The notes: generated from the letters alone by a model not told the origin. Shown: positions 22,076-31,001, numbered from the stretch's first letter. The stretch is DNA of 42,924 nt from Pseudomonadota bacterium (GCA_023458055.1 JAEXAW010000065.1:1-42924), one strand, 5' to 3'. Numbers and translations are program-made.

Positions 22076-22750
22076 TTACCGACAAGTGCCGAGGCTATCA
22101 AGAAAGCTGTCGCGATGGCCGAGTAACGCAGCGTCAAAATCTGCCAGCGTCGCGGTGATCCCGAGCGCGGCAAGGCTGGTCACCGGATATTCGGCGATGC
22201 CGCACGGAACAATCCCGCCAAAATGGCTGAGGTCGGGGTCCACATTGACGGCAAATCCGTGCAGCGTCACCCAGCGCCGCACGCGCACGCCGATCGCGCC
22301 GATCTTGGCTTCGCGGCCTTGCATGTCATCGGTCCAGATGCCGATGCGGCCCTCGGCCCGGCGCGCGGCGATACCGAAATCGGCAAGCGCGTTGATCACC
22401 CAGCCTTCCAGTGCATGGACATAACAGCGTACATCCTTGCTACGCTCGGCGAGGTTCAGCTGGACATAGCCCACCCGCTGTCCCGGGCCATGATATGTAT
22501 AGCGCCCACCGCGTCCGGCATCATAGACCGGAAAGCGCGGATCGAGCAACTCGGCCTGATCGGCGCTGGTGCCCGCGGTGTAGAGGGGCGGATGTTCAAT
22601 CAGCCAGATGCGTTCGGCGGCGGTGCCTGCATAGATGGCCTGCGCCCGCGTTTCCATGTCAGTGAGCGCGCTATCATAGGGCGTCAGGCCCTGCGTTACC
22701 ACCCATTCGGGCAGGGCAAGCTTTGCGGTCAGGTCGGCGGAGTCGATCAT
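22076..22750 (-). CDS. lipB: Octanoyl-ACP:protein N-octanoyltransferase
   Basis: Moves the octanoyl group from acyl carrier protein to lipoyl domains, the first step of lipoate synthesis. Counting from the ATG at 22748-22750 (224 residues), it has YHGPGQRVGYVQLNL at 86-100, catalytic Lys149 in EAKIGAIGVR and catalytic Cys183 in IVPCGIAEYPVTS. The frame is open to an ATG at 22843, but that extension is Pro-rich, lacks a ribosome site and exceeds the usual size, so I prefer 22750, which has a GGGG-rich stretch upstream. It is divergent from the membrane-protein pair. Confidence 0.92.
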   Translation of the reverse strand: MIDSADLTAKLALPEWVVTQGLTPYDSALTDMETRAQAIYAGTAAERIWLIEHPPLYTAGTSADQAELLDPRFPVYDAGRGGRYTYHGPGQRVGYVQLNLAERSKDVRCYVHALEGWVINALADFGIAARRAEGRIGIWTDDMQGREAKIGAIGVRVRRWVTLHGFAVNVDPDLSHFGGIVPCGIAEYPVTSLAALGITATLADFDAALLGHRDSFLDSLGTCR

Positions 22751-22884
22751 GCCCCATGCCCCTATGCCAAAGCGGTCGGGAAGGCGAGGAGGAATTGCCT
22801 TTGGGGCGGGAAGTGGCTGGACAGGCAAAGATTTCGGCGTCATGTAAAGACACTGTTGGGGATCGACCGAAGCGGGGAGGCTGA

Positions 22885-23637
22885 ATGCGCGATTTCGATA
22901 TGGGCGATGCTTGGCGGCAGATTGTTGCCATGTTCCAGGGAAATCGCGACGTTCTTCTGACGCTGGCGGGTCTGTTTTTCTTCGTTCCCAACCTACTCCT
23001 TAATTTCATGTCAAAAGAGCCGCCACAGCCCGCAGAGGGTGCGACCCTTAATGACATGATGCAGCAGATATCCGCTTATTATACGGACAATCTGCCCTGG
23101 TTCGCCGTCGTATTTGTCGCAACGGGCCTTGGCGCGCTGGTGATCTGGCGTCACCTGCTTGCACCGGGCGGCACCTCGCTCGGCAGCGCGCTTAGCGTCG
23201 CAACCGCGCTGTTGCTGAGCTATCTTGGTGGAGCCATCCTGGCCGGGTTCGGGGTTGCGGTGGGGTTGCTCGCCTTTTTGATTCCAGGGCTTTATCTGCA
23301 GGCACGGCTGAGCCTGATGGGTCCCACGATGGCTGCCGAACATCGGCTGAACCCGATTGACGCGCTGATGAAGAGCTGGAGCTACACCCGCAATAATGGC
23401 TTCCTGATCCTGCTTTTTTCCTTGGCTGTGTTGGTGATCGGGATGATTGCGATGATGATCGCGCAGGCAATTTTCGGCACGCTGTTCGCTCTTATCCTGC
23501 CTGAACCGACGGCCAATATCGGCGATCAGATTATTCGTGCGGTTTTGAGCGCGGCGATTTCGCTGGTGTCAACGCTGCTGCTGGCCGCGATTTATCGCCA
23601 ATTAGGCCAGACAAATGATGGCGCGGCATTTCGCTGA
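22885..23637 (+). CDS. Multi-pass inner-membrane protein, first of a tandem paralogous pair
   Basis: A 250-residue hydrophobic protein with about five to six membrane segments (from VLLTLAGLFFFVPNLLL at about 23 to the last near 225). It contains ARLSLMGPTMAAEHRLNPIDALMKSW, which matches a block in the next protein. It resembles membrane domains of the glycerophosphodiester phosphodiesterase membrane-domain type (multi-helix, no enzyme part), with no catalytic residues visible. GGGGAGG precedes the ATG. Function unknown. It shares a strand with its paralogue 40 bp downstream. Confidence 0.8.
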   Translation: MRDFDMGDAWRQIVAMFQGNRDVLLTLAGLFFFVPNLLLNFMSKEPPQPAEGATLNDMMQQISAYYTDNLPWFAVVFVATGLGALVIWRHLLAPGGTSLGSALSVATALLLSYLGGAILAGFGVAVGLLAFLIPGLYLQARLSLMGPTMAAEHRLNPIDALMKSWSYTRNNGFLILLFSLAVLVIGMIAMMIAQAIFGTLFALILPEPTANIGDQIIRAVLSAAISLVSTLLLAAIYRQLGQTNDGAAFR

Positions 23638-23677
23638 CGCCCGAGCCATATTGCTTACGACGTAAAAGGGGAGTTTG

Positions 23678-24499
23678 ATGAATAAATTTTCGATGGGAAA
23701 CGCCTTCAACGAAGGGAAGGCCTTTGTGATGCAGAGACCAGCGCTTTACATCGGGTTGGTGCTGCTTGCGCAGATTTTGGCAATGGCGGTCATGTTTGGC
23801 CCGATCGGCGGCGCTGCCGGAATGGCAGCTTTGGGCAATCCGGCTGATCCGATGGCGGCTGAACAACTCATGGCCGGTTTTGGCGGGCTATTCTTCCTCG
23901 CCATCTTTCTGGGTATCGCACTTCAATTCATGGGCTATTATGCGGTGTGGCGGCACGGTCTAGCCAATGGCAGCGTCAGCGTTGGAGAGGCCATTATCTA
24001 TGGCCTCAAAGCGTGTGTTCCCGCGCTCGTCTTTGCGATTGTCGCTTATATAGCCATCGTGGTCGCTGTCATTCCCGTCGCGGCGATAGCCGGGGTAGCC
24101 CAATCGCCGGCGATTGCTGTGATCTTGGGTATCGCGGCGTTTGTCGGCTTTATCTATTTGCTCGGTCGTTTCAGCATCATGGGACCGGAGATGGCAGCGG
24201 AAAACAGCGTTAATCCGTTCTCCGCCGCCGGCCGTTCGTGGCGCGCGACCCAGGGCAATGGATGGATGATCGCCCTCTTCTTCATCATCGTGTATATTGT
24301 CTTTTTCGTGCTGTATTTCCTCGCGATGTTGGTCATCACGCCGATCACTGCGTCGATGAGTGGCGCAGCAGCATTCATCGTTGCGATGCTGCTCATGATT
24401 CCGTTGATGATCGTCGGTATTTTCCTGGGTGTCGGTTTGCCCGCAGGTGTGTATCGCGATCTTGTCGGCTTCAAGAATAAGTCGGATATTTTTTCCTGA
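23678..24499 (+). CDS. Multi-pass inner-membrane protein, second paralogue
   Basis: A 273-residue protein with about six membrane helices. It shares with its upstream neighbour the layout of a short amphipathic start (NKFSMGNAFNEGKAFVMQRP) and the block GRFSIMGPEMAAENSVNPFS followed by SWRATQGNGWMIALFF. The pair therefore probably arose by tandem duplication and may work together. GGGGAG lies upstream. A bidirectional terminator follows. I recognise no enzymatic motif. Confidence 0.8.
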   Translation: MNKFSMGNAFNEGKAFVMQRPALYIGLVLLAQILAMAVMFGPIGGAAGMAALGNPADPMAAEQLMAGFGGLFFLAIFLGIALQFMGYYAVWRHGLANGSVSVGEAIIYGLKACVPALVFAIVAYIAIVVAVIPVAAIAGVAQSPAIAVILGIAAFVGFIYLLGRFSIMGPEMAAENSVNPFSAAGRSWRATQGNGWMIALFFIIVYIVFFVLYFLAMLVITPITASMSGAAAFIVAMLLMIPLMIVGIFLGVGLPAGVYRDLVGFKNKSDIFS

Positions 24500-24520
24500 C
24501 CCACTTGTCAGGTAACGCAT

Positions 24521-24557
24521 AAAAAGGCCGCCCGGATTACCTCTGGGCGGCCTTTTT
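24521..24557. terminator. Bidirectional rho-independent terminator
   Basis: AAAAAGGCCGCCC pairs with GGGCGGCCTTTTT around an 11-base loop. It has T-runs on both strands and serves the membrane-protein pair and hemF, which converge here. Confidence 0.93.
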
Positions 24558-24578
24558 GGTCGGGGGATTGCGTGGGCC

Positions 24579-25466
24579 TTATTCCCACACGGTTTCGGGC
24601 GGCAGACTCATCAAAATAGCGTCGATATTGCCGCCCGTCCTGAGGCCGAACAGCGTGCCGCGATCATAGACGAGGTTGAACTCCGCATAACGCCCGCGCC
24701 ACACTTTCTGCTGATGTTTGTCCTGATCGGTGAAGGCCAGCCCCATGCGCTTGCGCACCAGCTTGGGAAATACATCAAGAAACGCCTCACCGACATCGCG
24801 GGTGAAAGCGAAATTGCGCTCGAACAGCACATCGCCTTCACTTTCAAGATGATCGTAGAAAATGCCGCCAACGCCGCGATGCATTTTGCGGTGCGGAATA
24901 TAGAAATATTCGTCGGCCCAAGCCTTGTAGCGATCATAGACTTCCGGACCATAAGGCTGGCATGCGGCGCGGAGGCGAGCGTGGAACGCGTCGGTATCTT
25001 CGGCATAAGGAAGCGGCGGGTTCAAATCCGCGCCGCCGCCGAACCAGCGCTTGGTCGTGACGAGAAAGCGGGTGTTCATATGGACCGCAGGAACATGCGG
25101 GTTCGCCATATGCGCAACGAGGCTAATGCCGGTCGCAAAGAAGCGGGGGTCGTCTGCCGCGCCGTTGATCGATTGCGCAAATTCGGGAGAAAATTGACCG
25201 CCAACGGTGGAGACGTTGACCCCGGCCTTTTCAAACACCTTGCCCTTGATCACGCCGCGTACCCCGCCGCCGCCTTCGCCCGGCGCGACTCCGTCCGCCT
25301 CTCGGTCCCAACGCGTATAGTCGAACGCGGCGTCGCTTCCGGCTTCGCGTTCGATCGCTTCAAATTCGGCGCAGATGCGGGTCCGCAAATCTTCGAACCA
25401 GTCTTTCGCAGCCTGTTGCTGCGGATCGAGCGGGAGGGTGGTTTCAACCTTTGGGGGCGTAGTCAT
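24579..25466 (-). CDS. hemF: Oxygen-dependent coproporphyrinogen III oxidase
   Basis: Converts coproporphyrinogen III to protoporphyrinogen IX with O2 in haem synthesis. The 295-residue product has the family blocks GGGVRGVIKGKVFEKAGVN, SLVAHMANPHVPAVHMNTRF, WFGGGADLNPPLPY, KMHRGVGGIFYDHL, and YAEFNLVYDRGTLFGLRTGG near the end. The start ATG overlaps the trmL stop by 4 bp, so the two are one operon. The aerobic enzyme matches the aerobic bc1 complex encoded next door. Confidence 0.95.
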   Translation of the reverse strand: MTTPPKVETTLPLDPQQQAAKDWFEDLRTRICAEFEAIEREAGSDAAFDYTRWDREADGVAPGEGGGGVRGVIKGKVFEKAGVNVSTVGGQFSPEFAQSINGAADDPRFFATGISLVAHMANPHVPAVHMNTRFLVTTKRWFGGGADLNPPLPYAEDTDAFHARLRAACQPYGPEVYDRYKAWADEYFYIPHRKMHRGVGGIFYDHLESEGDVLFERNFAFTRDVGEAFLDVFPKLVRKRMGLAFTDQDKHQQKVWRGRYAEFNLVYDRGTLFGLRTGGNIDAILMSLPPETVWE

Positions 25467-25921
25467 GCTGGATATCCATTGGTTTGTCGCAAGGCTTCGG
25501 AAAGCGCAATGCCTGCACTCACCGCAACATTCAAGGACCGTAGCCCTGCTTTCATCGGAATGAGGATGCGCATGGTCGCAGCATCATGCACCTCTTGCGG
25601 CACCCCCTTGCTTTCGCAGCCCAGGAGAAGGACGTCGTCACCGCGAAAGCGCACATCGGGGAGCCGGGTCGCGCCTTTGGTCGTCAGTAAATCGATGCGC
25701 TGGCCGCGCTCGCCGGTCGTACCCAAAAAATGCTCCCAATCGGGATGGCGGATGATTTCCACCTTGTCGGCATAATCCATTCCCGAGCGCCGCACCTCGC
25801 GGGCGGAAAAGGCAAAACCGCACGGCTCGATGACGTGGACCGGCACGCCCATACAAGCGCCCAAGCGAAGGATTGCGCCGACATTTCCGGGTATGTCCGG
25901 CTGATAAAGTGCAAGTTCCAT
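25463..25921 (-). CDS. trmL: tRNA (cytidine(34)-2'-O)-methyltransferase TrmL
   Basis: A SPOUT-fold methyltransferase of 152 residues that modifies the wobble position of certain leucine tRNAs. It starts MELALYQPDIPGNVGAILRL and has the AdoMet knot motifs LLGCESKGVPQEV and IPMKAGLRSLNVAVSAGIAL. The length fits the minimal TrmL form without extra domains. It precedes hemF by an ATGA overlap. It is divergent from petA across a 227-bp gap. Confidence 0.92.
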   Translation of the reverse strand: MELALYQPDIPGNVGAILRLGACMGVPVHVIEPCGFAFSAREVRRSGMDYADKVEIIRHPDWEHFLGTTGERGQRIDLLTTKGATRLPDVRFRGDDVLLLGCESKGVPQEVHDAATMRILIPMKAGLRSLNVAVSAGIALSEALRQTNGYPA

Positions 25922-26148
25922 GGGGCTTCCTCTAGCGTGCGGATGGGACAGTTCAAAGGGGAGGACATCTTATCCCGCAAAAATGGTCATAAAATCGTCA
26001 AAAGCCTGTTGGCAAAATGGGGTGAGGGGGCTATCAGCGCCGCGAGAGACCGCCCATGGGGAGGCGGACCAAGCGGGGTAACTCTGCCTGTCTTCGTCCC
26101 TTGCCCCGGGTGGATGGATCGTAAAAATCAATAACCAAGGGCTAGGGT

Positions 26149-26721
26149 ATGGCTACGCTTGAAGTGCCGAATACACCGGAAACCGTAACGGAAGGTGAAG
26201 AGGGCGTCCGTCGCCGCGACTTCATCAATATCGCCGCAGTAAGCTTTGCTGGCGTGGGGGCCGTTGCAACTTTGTTTCCGCTGGTGAATCAGATGAACCC
26301 GTCAGCGGACGTACTTGCTGAAGCGTCGGTCGAGGTCGACATCAGCAAGATTGCAGCCGGACAGGCGATCAAGACCAGCTGGCGCAAGCAGCCGGTATTT
26401 ATCCGCAACCTGATGCCGAACGAAATCGCCGAGGCGAACAAGGTGCCGATGAGCGATTTGCGCGATCCGCAGACGCTGGAAGAGCGCACCAAGCCGGGCA
26501 AGGAAAACTGGCTGATTACGCTTGGCGTATGCACCCATCTTGGCTGTGTTCCGCTCGGCGCCGCGGAAGGGGAAAATCGCGGCGATTATGGCGGTTATTT
26601 CTGCCCCTGCCACGGTTCGCACTATGATACCGCCGCGCGCATCCGCAAGGGCCCTGCGCCGAAGAATCTGGTGGTTCCGAACTATGCCTTCAAATCCGAC
26701 ACTGTCGTTGAAATCGGTTAA
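26149..26721 (+). CDS. petA: Ubiquinol-cytochrome c reductase, Rieske iron-sulfur subunit
   Basis: The Rieske subunit of complex III, 190 residues. The twin-arginine-like RRRDF at 21-25 precedes one membrane anchor (IAAVSFAGVGAVATLFPLV). The 2Fe-2S site has Cys128/His130 in CTHLGC and Cys152/His155 in CPCHGS, with Cys133 and Cys154 for the stabilising disulfide. It leads the petABC operon; petB starts 12 bp after its stop with AAGGAG. The 227-bp upstream region must hold the promoter, but I cannot pick clear boxes. Confidence 0.96.
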   Translation: MATLEVPNTPETVTEGEEGVRRRDFINIAAVSFAGVGAVATLFPLVNQMNPSADVLAEASVEVDISKIAAGQAIKTSWRKQPVFIRNLMPNEIAEANKVPMSDLRDPQTLEERTKPGKENWLITLGVCTHLGCVPLGAAEGENRGDYGGYFCPCHGSHYDTAARIRKGPAPKNLVVPNYAFKSDTVVEIG

Positions 26722-26733
26722 GGAGAAACTGAC

Positions 26734-28029
26734 ATGAGCTTCCCCTGGGCCAACGAATATAAGCCGCAAATGCCGATCATGAAGTGGCTGGACGAAAAGC
26801 TGCCGCTTCCGCGTCTTGTCTATAATGCGATCGGCGGCGGCTATCCCGTTCCGCGCAACCTCAACTATTGGTATAATTTTGGTGTGCTCGCCGGCGTGGC
26901 GCTGGTGATCCAGCTCATCACCGGTATCATCATGGCGATGCATTATGCGCCCAATGTTGCGGTCGCATTTAACAGCGTCGAACATACGATGCGCGACGTG
27001 AACTCGGGCTGGCTGCTGCGTTACGCGCACGCCAACGGCGCGAGCTTCTTCTTCATCGTCATCTATCTCCATATTTTCCGCGGGCTGTTCTACGGATCCT
27101 ATAAAGCGCCGCGCGAAATGGTGTGGTTGCTGGGCGTAGTCATCTTCCTGCTGATGATGGCGACGGGCTTCCTCGGCTATGTGCTTCCCTGGGGTCAGAT
27201 GAGCTTCTGGGGTGCGCAGGTGATTACCGGCTTCTTCTCGGCCATTCCGGTCGTCGGCGAGCCGATCCGCCAATGGCTGCTCGGTGGATTTGCGCCGGAT
27301 AATGCCGCGCTCAACCGCTTCTTCTCGCTCCACTATCTGCTGCCGTTCGTGATCGTCGGTGTGGTTATCCTCCACATCTGGGCGCTGCACATTCCGGGTT
27401 CGACCAACCCGACCGGCGTTGATGTGAAGCAACCCTCTGACACGGTCCCGTTCCATCCTTATTATACAGCCAAGGACGGTTTCGGACTCGGCGTGTTCCT
27501 GATCATCTTCTCGGCGGTCGTGTTCTTCGCGCCGAATGCGCTTGGGCACCCGGATAACTATATCCCGGCCAATCCGCTGTCGACGCCGGCGCACATCGTT
27601 CCGGAATGGTATTTCTGGCCCTTCTACGCGATCCTGCGTGCGTTCACCTTCAATTTCCTGTGGATTGACGCGAAGCTGTGGGGTGTCATCGGCATGTTCG
27701 GAGCCATTGCGCTGCTGTTCTTCCTGCCGTGGCTCGATACCTCGCCGGTCAAGTCGGCCAAATATCGCCCGCTCTACCGCAAATTCTTCTGGATCTTGGT
27801 GGCGGACGTGCTGATCCTCGGCCTGTGCGGCGTGAAGCCGGCTTCGCAGCCCTGGATCATCATCAGCCAGATTGCGGCGATGTATTATTTCGCCCACTTC
27901 CTGATCATCCTGCCGATCATCTCGCGGATCGAAAAGCCGCTGCCGCTGCCCAATTCGATTACCGAAGCGGTGCTTGGCAAAGAAGCTGATCACAACGTCG
28001 TCGCGGCGCCTGCCGCTACCCAAGCCTGA
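26734..28029 (+). CDS. petB: Cytochrome b of complex III
   Basis: A 431-residue full-length cytochrome b (not split), with eight membrane helices. The bis-His haem ligands are His99/His113 and His200/His214, each pair 14 apart as expected. The Qo-site motif is PEWYFWPFYAI. It oxidises ubiquinol together with the Rieske protein. It ends with an Ala-rich tail. petC follows after 19 bp. Confidence 0.97.
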   Translation: MSFPWANEYKPQMPIMKWLDEKLPLPRLVYNAIGGGYPVPRNLNYWYNFGVLAGVALVIQLITGIIMAMHYAPNVAVAFNSVEHTMRDVNSGWLLRYAHANGASFFFIVIYLHIFRGLFYGSYKAPREMVWLLGVVIFLLMMATGFLGYVLPWGQMSFWGAQVITGFFSAIPVVGEPIRQWLLGGFAPDNAALNRFFSLHYLLPFVIVGVVILHIWALHIPGSTNPTGVDVKQPSDTVPFHPYYTAKDGFGLGVFLIIFSAVVFFAPNALGHPDNYIPANPLSTPAHIVPEWYFWPFYAILRAFTFNFLWIDAKLWGVIGMFGAIALLFFLPWLDTSPVKSAKYRPLYRKFFWILVADVLILGLCGVKPASQPWIIISQIAAMYYFAHFLIILPIISRIEKPLPLPNSITEAVLGKEADHNVVAAPAATQA

Positions 28030-28048
28030 TTGTTGAGGAGCTAGACAA

Positions 28049-28867
28049 ATGGTTCGTCCTATCGCTTTTCTCGTCGGTCTCGGCTTTGTAGCGGCCCTGC
28101 TCGGCGCGATTTTCACCACTCCGCTCACCATCGAGCACAATGCCGTGGAAGAATTCCACAAGCATCCCAAGGCGCTGCACCTCGCGAGCGATGGCCCGTT
28201 CGGCAAGTTTGATCGCCAGCAATTGCAGCGCGGTTTTGCGGTGTACAAGGAAGTCTGCTCGGCCTGTCACTCGATGAATCTGGTAAGCTTCCGTGATTTT
28301 CACGCGCTCGGTTATGACGAAGGTCAGGTCAAGGCGATTGCCGCTGGCTGGAGCCATGAGGTGCCGTCGATCAATCCCGACACGGGTGAAGCAGCGACGC
28401 GTCCGGGTCTTCCAACCGACCGCATCCCGTCGCCCTATCCCAACGAAGTCGCTGCGCGTGCCGCCAATAATAATGCGCTGCCGCCCGACCTGTCGCTGAT
28501 CGCGAAGGCGCGTGAAGGCGGTCCGGCCTATATTTATTCGCTGCTGACCGGTTTCCAGAATCCCCCGGCGAACCTGCCGAAGGAATTGCAGCCGGCCAAA
28601 GGGCTTCACTATAATCCCTATTTCGCGAACCTTAACCTCGCAATGGCTCCGCCGCTGACCTCGGAAGGTCAGGTGACCTATTCGGATGGCACCAAGGCAA
28701 CGGTTGACCAGATGGCCAAGGACGTGACCGCATTCCTCGTCTGGGCGGCGGAACCGAATCTTGAAAAGCGCCATCAGGCGGGTTGGGCCGTGCTCGGCTT
28801 CCTCCTCATGGCGACGATGCTCGCGTATATGTCCTATCGCACCATCTGGGCGAATGTGAAGCATTGA
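28049..28867 (+). CDS. petC: Cytochrome c1 of complex III
   Basis: A 272-residue periplasmic cytochrome. An N-terminal signal/anchor (AFLVGLGFVAALLGAIFTT) is followed by the haem-c site CSACHSM (Cys70, Cys73, His74). Further blocks are PNEVAARAANNNALPPDLSL, IYSLLTGFQNPP and YFANLNLAMAPPL, with the probable axial Met in the last. The C-terminal membrane anchor is WAVLGFLLMATMLAYMSY. It passes electrons from the Rieske centre to soluble or membrane cytochrome c. GAGGAG lies upstream. apt starts 5 bp after the stop. Confidence 0.96.
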   Translation: MVRPIAFLVGLGFVAALLGAIFTTPLTIEHNAVEEFHKHPKALHLASDGPFGKFDRQQLQRGFAVYKEVCSACHSMNLVSFRDFHALGYDEGQVKAIAAGWSHEVPSINPDTGEAATRPGLPTDRIPSPYPNEVAARAANNNALPPDLSLIAKAREGGPAYIYSLLTGFQNPPANLPKELQPAKGLHYNPYFANLNLAMAPPLTSEGQVTYSDGTKATVDQMAKDVTAFLVWAAEPNLEKRHQAGWAVLGFLLMATMLAYMSYRTIWANVKH

Positions 28868-28872
28868 GCCTG

Positions 28873-29451
28873 ATGGCGGAAACCTCAAATGAAAAGGGGG
28901 GCCGTGACGCAAGTCGCGGCCCTCTTGCTTTGCGCGATCTGGTGCGCACAATCCCGGATTTCCCGAAGCCGGGGATCCAGTTTCGCGATATCACTACGCT
29001 GATTGCCGATGGCCCGGGTTTTGCCGAATCCGTGCGGCAGTTGGTCGAGCGCGCACGTCCCTATGCGCCCGATGCGATTGTCGCGGTAGAGGCGCGGGGG
29101 TTCCTGTTCGGAGCAGCAATGGCCTATGAAATGGGCCTTGGTGTGGTTCCGGTGCGCAAGGCGGGCAAGCTTCCCGGCGTGACCATTGGCGCCGACTATG
29201 AACTTGAATATGGCGTGGACCGGCTCGAGATGCACGAAGGCGCAATTGCCGCCGGAAGCCGGGTCGTGCTGGTCGACGATCTCCTCGCCACCGGCGGCAC
29301 TATCCTTGCGACCGCCGAACTGATGCGACAAGCTGGCGTGATCCCGGCAGCAGCTTTGTTCGTAATCGACCTGCCCGACCTCGGCGGTGCGCGTAAGTTG
29401 GCCGCCCAAGGGCTTGCCTGCGAAACGCTGATCGCATTTGACGGCGATTGA
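28873..29451 (+). CDS. apt: Adenine phosphoribosyltransferase
   Basis: Salvages adenine with PRPP to AMP in the cytoplasm. The 192-residue protein has the family start LRDLVRTIPDFPKPGIQFRD, AVEARGFLFGAAMAYEMG, RKAGKLPG, and the PRPP loop VVLVDDLLATGGTI. The frame is open upstream within petC, but the ATG at 28873, just after the petC stop, gives the normal size. Its place behind petABC indicates co-transcription with complex III. Confidence 0.94.
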   Translation: MAETSNEKGGRDASRGPLALRDLVRTIPDFPKPGIQFRDITTLIADGPGFAESVRQLVERARPYAPDAIVAVEARGFLFGAAMAYEMGLGVVPVRKAGKLPGVTIGADYELEYGVDRLEMHEGAIAAGSRVVLVDDLLATGGTILATAELMRQAGVIPAAALFVIDLPDLGGARKLAAQGLACETLIAFDGD

Positions 29452-29574
29452 GTGCGTCCTCGATTTAACGGCAGCCGCGCACAATTGGTCGTGCCCGTCT
29501 AAGCGTATCGCTTAGATACAAAATATTTTCCCCAAGCCATGGTCACCCAATTGGTAATCAGTTGAGGACGAATC

Positions 29575-30756
29575 ATGACGCGACCCATCAACCCGCTATC
29601 CGGAGCGTCTGGAGCATCAAAGCTCCCCGGCACCAACCCTGCTGACGTCGCCAAAAATCTTTTGGACAATACAAAGGGTGCGAACGGTCCGGACCTTACC
29701 CGAATCAACGCCAGCCTCAATACCTTGGCCGAGACTAACCCGAAGTTGGCCGCCGACGTGCGCGCGTCCGTCAACGCCCAGTTATCAACGGTGGATCAGG
29801 GCAAGCTTGCCGGTCTCGGCACAAGCGCTACCAAATCCGTCGATGTCGGAGCGCTCGCGCTCGATGTGACGCAGATGGCACTGGACATTGTGGGTATTTT
29901 CGAGCCGACGCCGTTCGCTGATGGCACCAATGCGGTTATATCTCTGTTCCGAGGCGATTTTGCAGGCGCTGGTCTGTCCGCGCTCGGCATTGTTCCTTAC
30001 ATCGGCGATGCTGCGAAGTTGGGTAAACTTGGCCGCTGGGCCAAGACGATAAGCAACGCTATCGAGGCCACGGTCGCAAATCCGGCGGCCCGAAAAGCGC
30101 TTGAACCTGCGCTGCGCAAGGTCGCTGACGCTATCGGGAAGATCCCGCAATCGGCGCTCGATAAGCTCCCGGCACCTGCGCGCGAAACGCTGCAGGGCAT
30201 GAAGAGCAAGGTTGATGATTTTCTCAGCGCTGGCCGTGGCCATTTCAGCAATGCCGTCATGGCGGTCGCCAAGAAGACCGGGCTGCCGCCGGAAAAAGTC
30301 CAGTCGATCGTCGATTTGGGCCGCGGCGGGCGACCCGATCCGTCGAGCTATCTGCCCGCAAAATATATTGGCGAGCATCTTGCGAAATTTGATGACGGGG
30401 CGATCCGGTTTGGATCAAGAAAGTCTTATAATTCTTATGGGACGCTTGGCCCCGATGGCGGCTTTGTCATGAGCAAGCGCGAGTTTGAAAAGGTCATGAA
30501 GGAGGCCGATGGCGATCTGCGCAAGGTTGAGCAGCTTTTGGGACTGGAGAAAAATTACCTGTCCGGTAGTGACACCATGATTATGTACATCGACAAGAAA
30601 GATTTCACCAATTTGCGGATGCCCTCTGGCAATGAAGGCGGGGCTAACCAATATTGGGTGCCTGGCGGCGTGACATCGGGCGGCATAAATGAAGCCGTCA
30701 TGGATTTCCCCAAAGGAACGCCGTTTAAGGAAATCCAGCTTGGTGGAGGCAAATGA
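29575..30756 (+). CDS. Polymorphic-toxin-like protein with pre-toxin domain and unknown C-terminal toxin
   Basis: A 393-residue protein in three parts. Residues 1-85 are a low-complexity Ala/Asn/Ser/Leu helical leader without signal peptide. About 88-165 (DVTQMALDIVGIFEPTPFAD, GDFAGAGLSALGIVPYIGDA) match the hydrophobic pre-toxin linker common in bacterial polymorphic toxins before the variable toxin end. About 262-393 is a compact C-terminal domain (IRFGSRKSYNSYGTLGPDG, MYIDKKDFTNLRMPSGNEGG, YWVPGGVTSGGINEAVMDF) that I take as the toxin. It has a conserved-looking Arg/Ser and a late Glu (INEAV), but the enzyme class is not known to me. A small gene overlapping its stop is the probable immunity gene. 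No secretion genes are nearby. Confidence 0.75.
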   Translation: MTRPINPLSGASGASKLPGTNPADVAKNLLDNTKGANGPDLTRINASLNTLAETNPKLAADVRASVNAQLSTVDQGKLAGLGTSATKSVDVGALALDVTQMALDIVGIFEPTPFADGTNAVISLFRGDFAGAGLSALGIVPYIGDAAKLGKLGRWAKTISNAIEATVANPAARKALEPALRKVADAIGKIPQSALDKLPAPARETLQGMKSKVDDFLSAGRGHFSNAVMAVAKKTGLPPEKVQSIVDLGRGGRPDPSSYLPAKYIGEHLAKFDDGAIRFGSRKSYNSYGTLGPDGGFVMSKREFEKVMKEADGDLRKVEQLLGLEKNYLSGSDTMIMYIDKKDFTNLRMPSGNEGGANQYWVPGGVTSGGINEAVMDFPKGTPFKEIQLGGGK

Positions 30757-31001
30757 TGAGCGAGTTTTTCAAGATGGTTGATCCGGCTCCGCCCACCGGA
30801 CAAGGCGATGACCTTCCCGAATTTGCCAAAGGCGATAGCTGGACTATCGTGAAAGACGGGGAGGTGTACGTCCTGAGCTATATATCCGGCGAACTGGCGG
30901 GCCGCGAAAAGGCGATCACGATTGAAGAAGCGGATGCCAAGCGGCTCGCGGCTGGCGACGTGACGATAGACGACATCCTGATCGCTTATGGCGTGAACTG
31001 A
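30753..31001 (+). CDS. Putative immunity protein, 82 aa
   Basis: The ATG overlaps the toxin-like gene's TGA (ATGATG), with GGTGGAGG upstream, so translation is coupled. It is small, acidic and soluble, with no signal peptide. A beta-hairpin-like middle (SWTIVKDGEVYVLSYISG) and a C-terminal helix (ITIEEADAKRLAAGDVTIDD) are typical in size and charge of polymorphic-toxin immunity proteins. Function is inferred from position; no named Imm family is recognised. A second ATG at 30756 is an equal start. Confidence 0.7.
   Translation: MMSEFFKMVDPAPPTGQGDDLPEFAKGDSWTIVKDGEVYVLSYISGELAGREKAITIEEADAKRLAAGDVTIDDILIAYGVN

Noticed and set aside
25922..26134. Plus-strand frame reaching from trmL into the petA upstream region
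   Set aside because: Its first half is antisense to trmL, and the rest has no ribosome site or family features. It is better read as the petABC promoter gap.
26302..28248. 648-codon minus-strand frame across petA-petB-petC
   Set aside because: It is an antisense shadow of three certain genes in GC-rich DNA, with an Arg/His/Asp-rich nonsense product.
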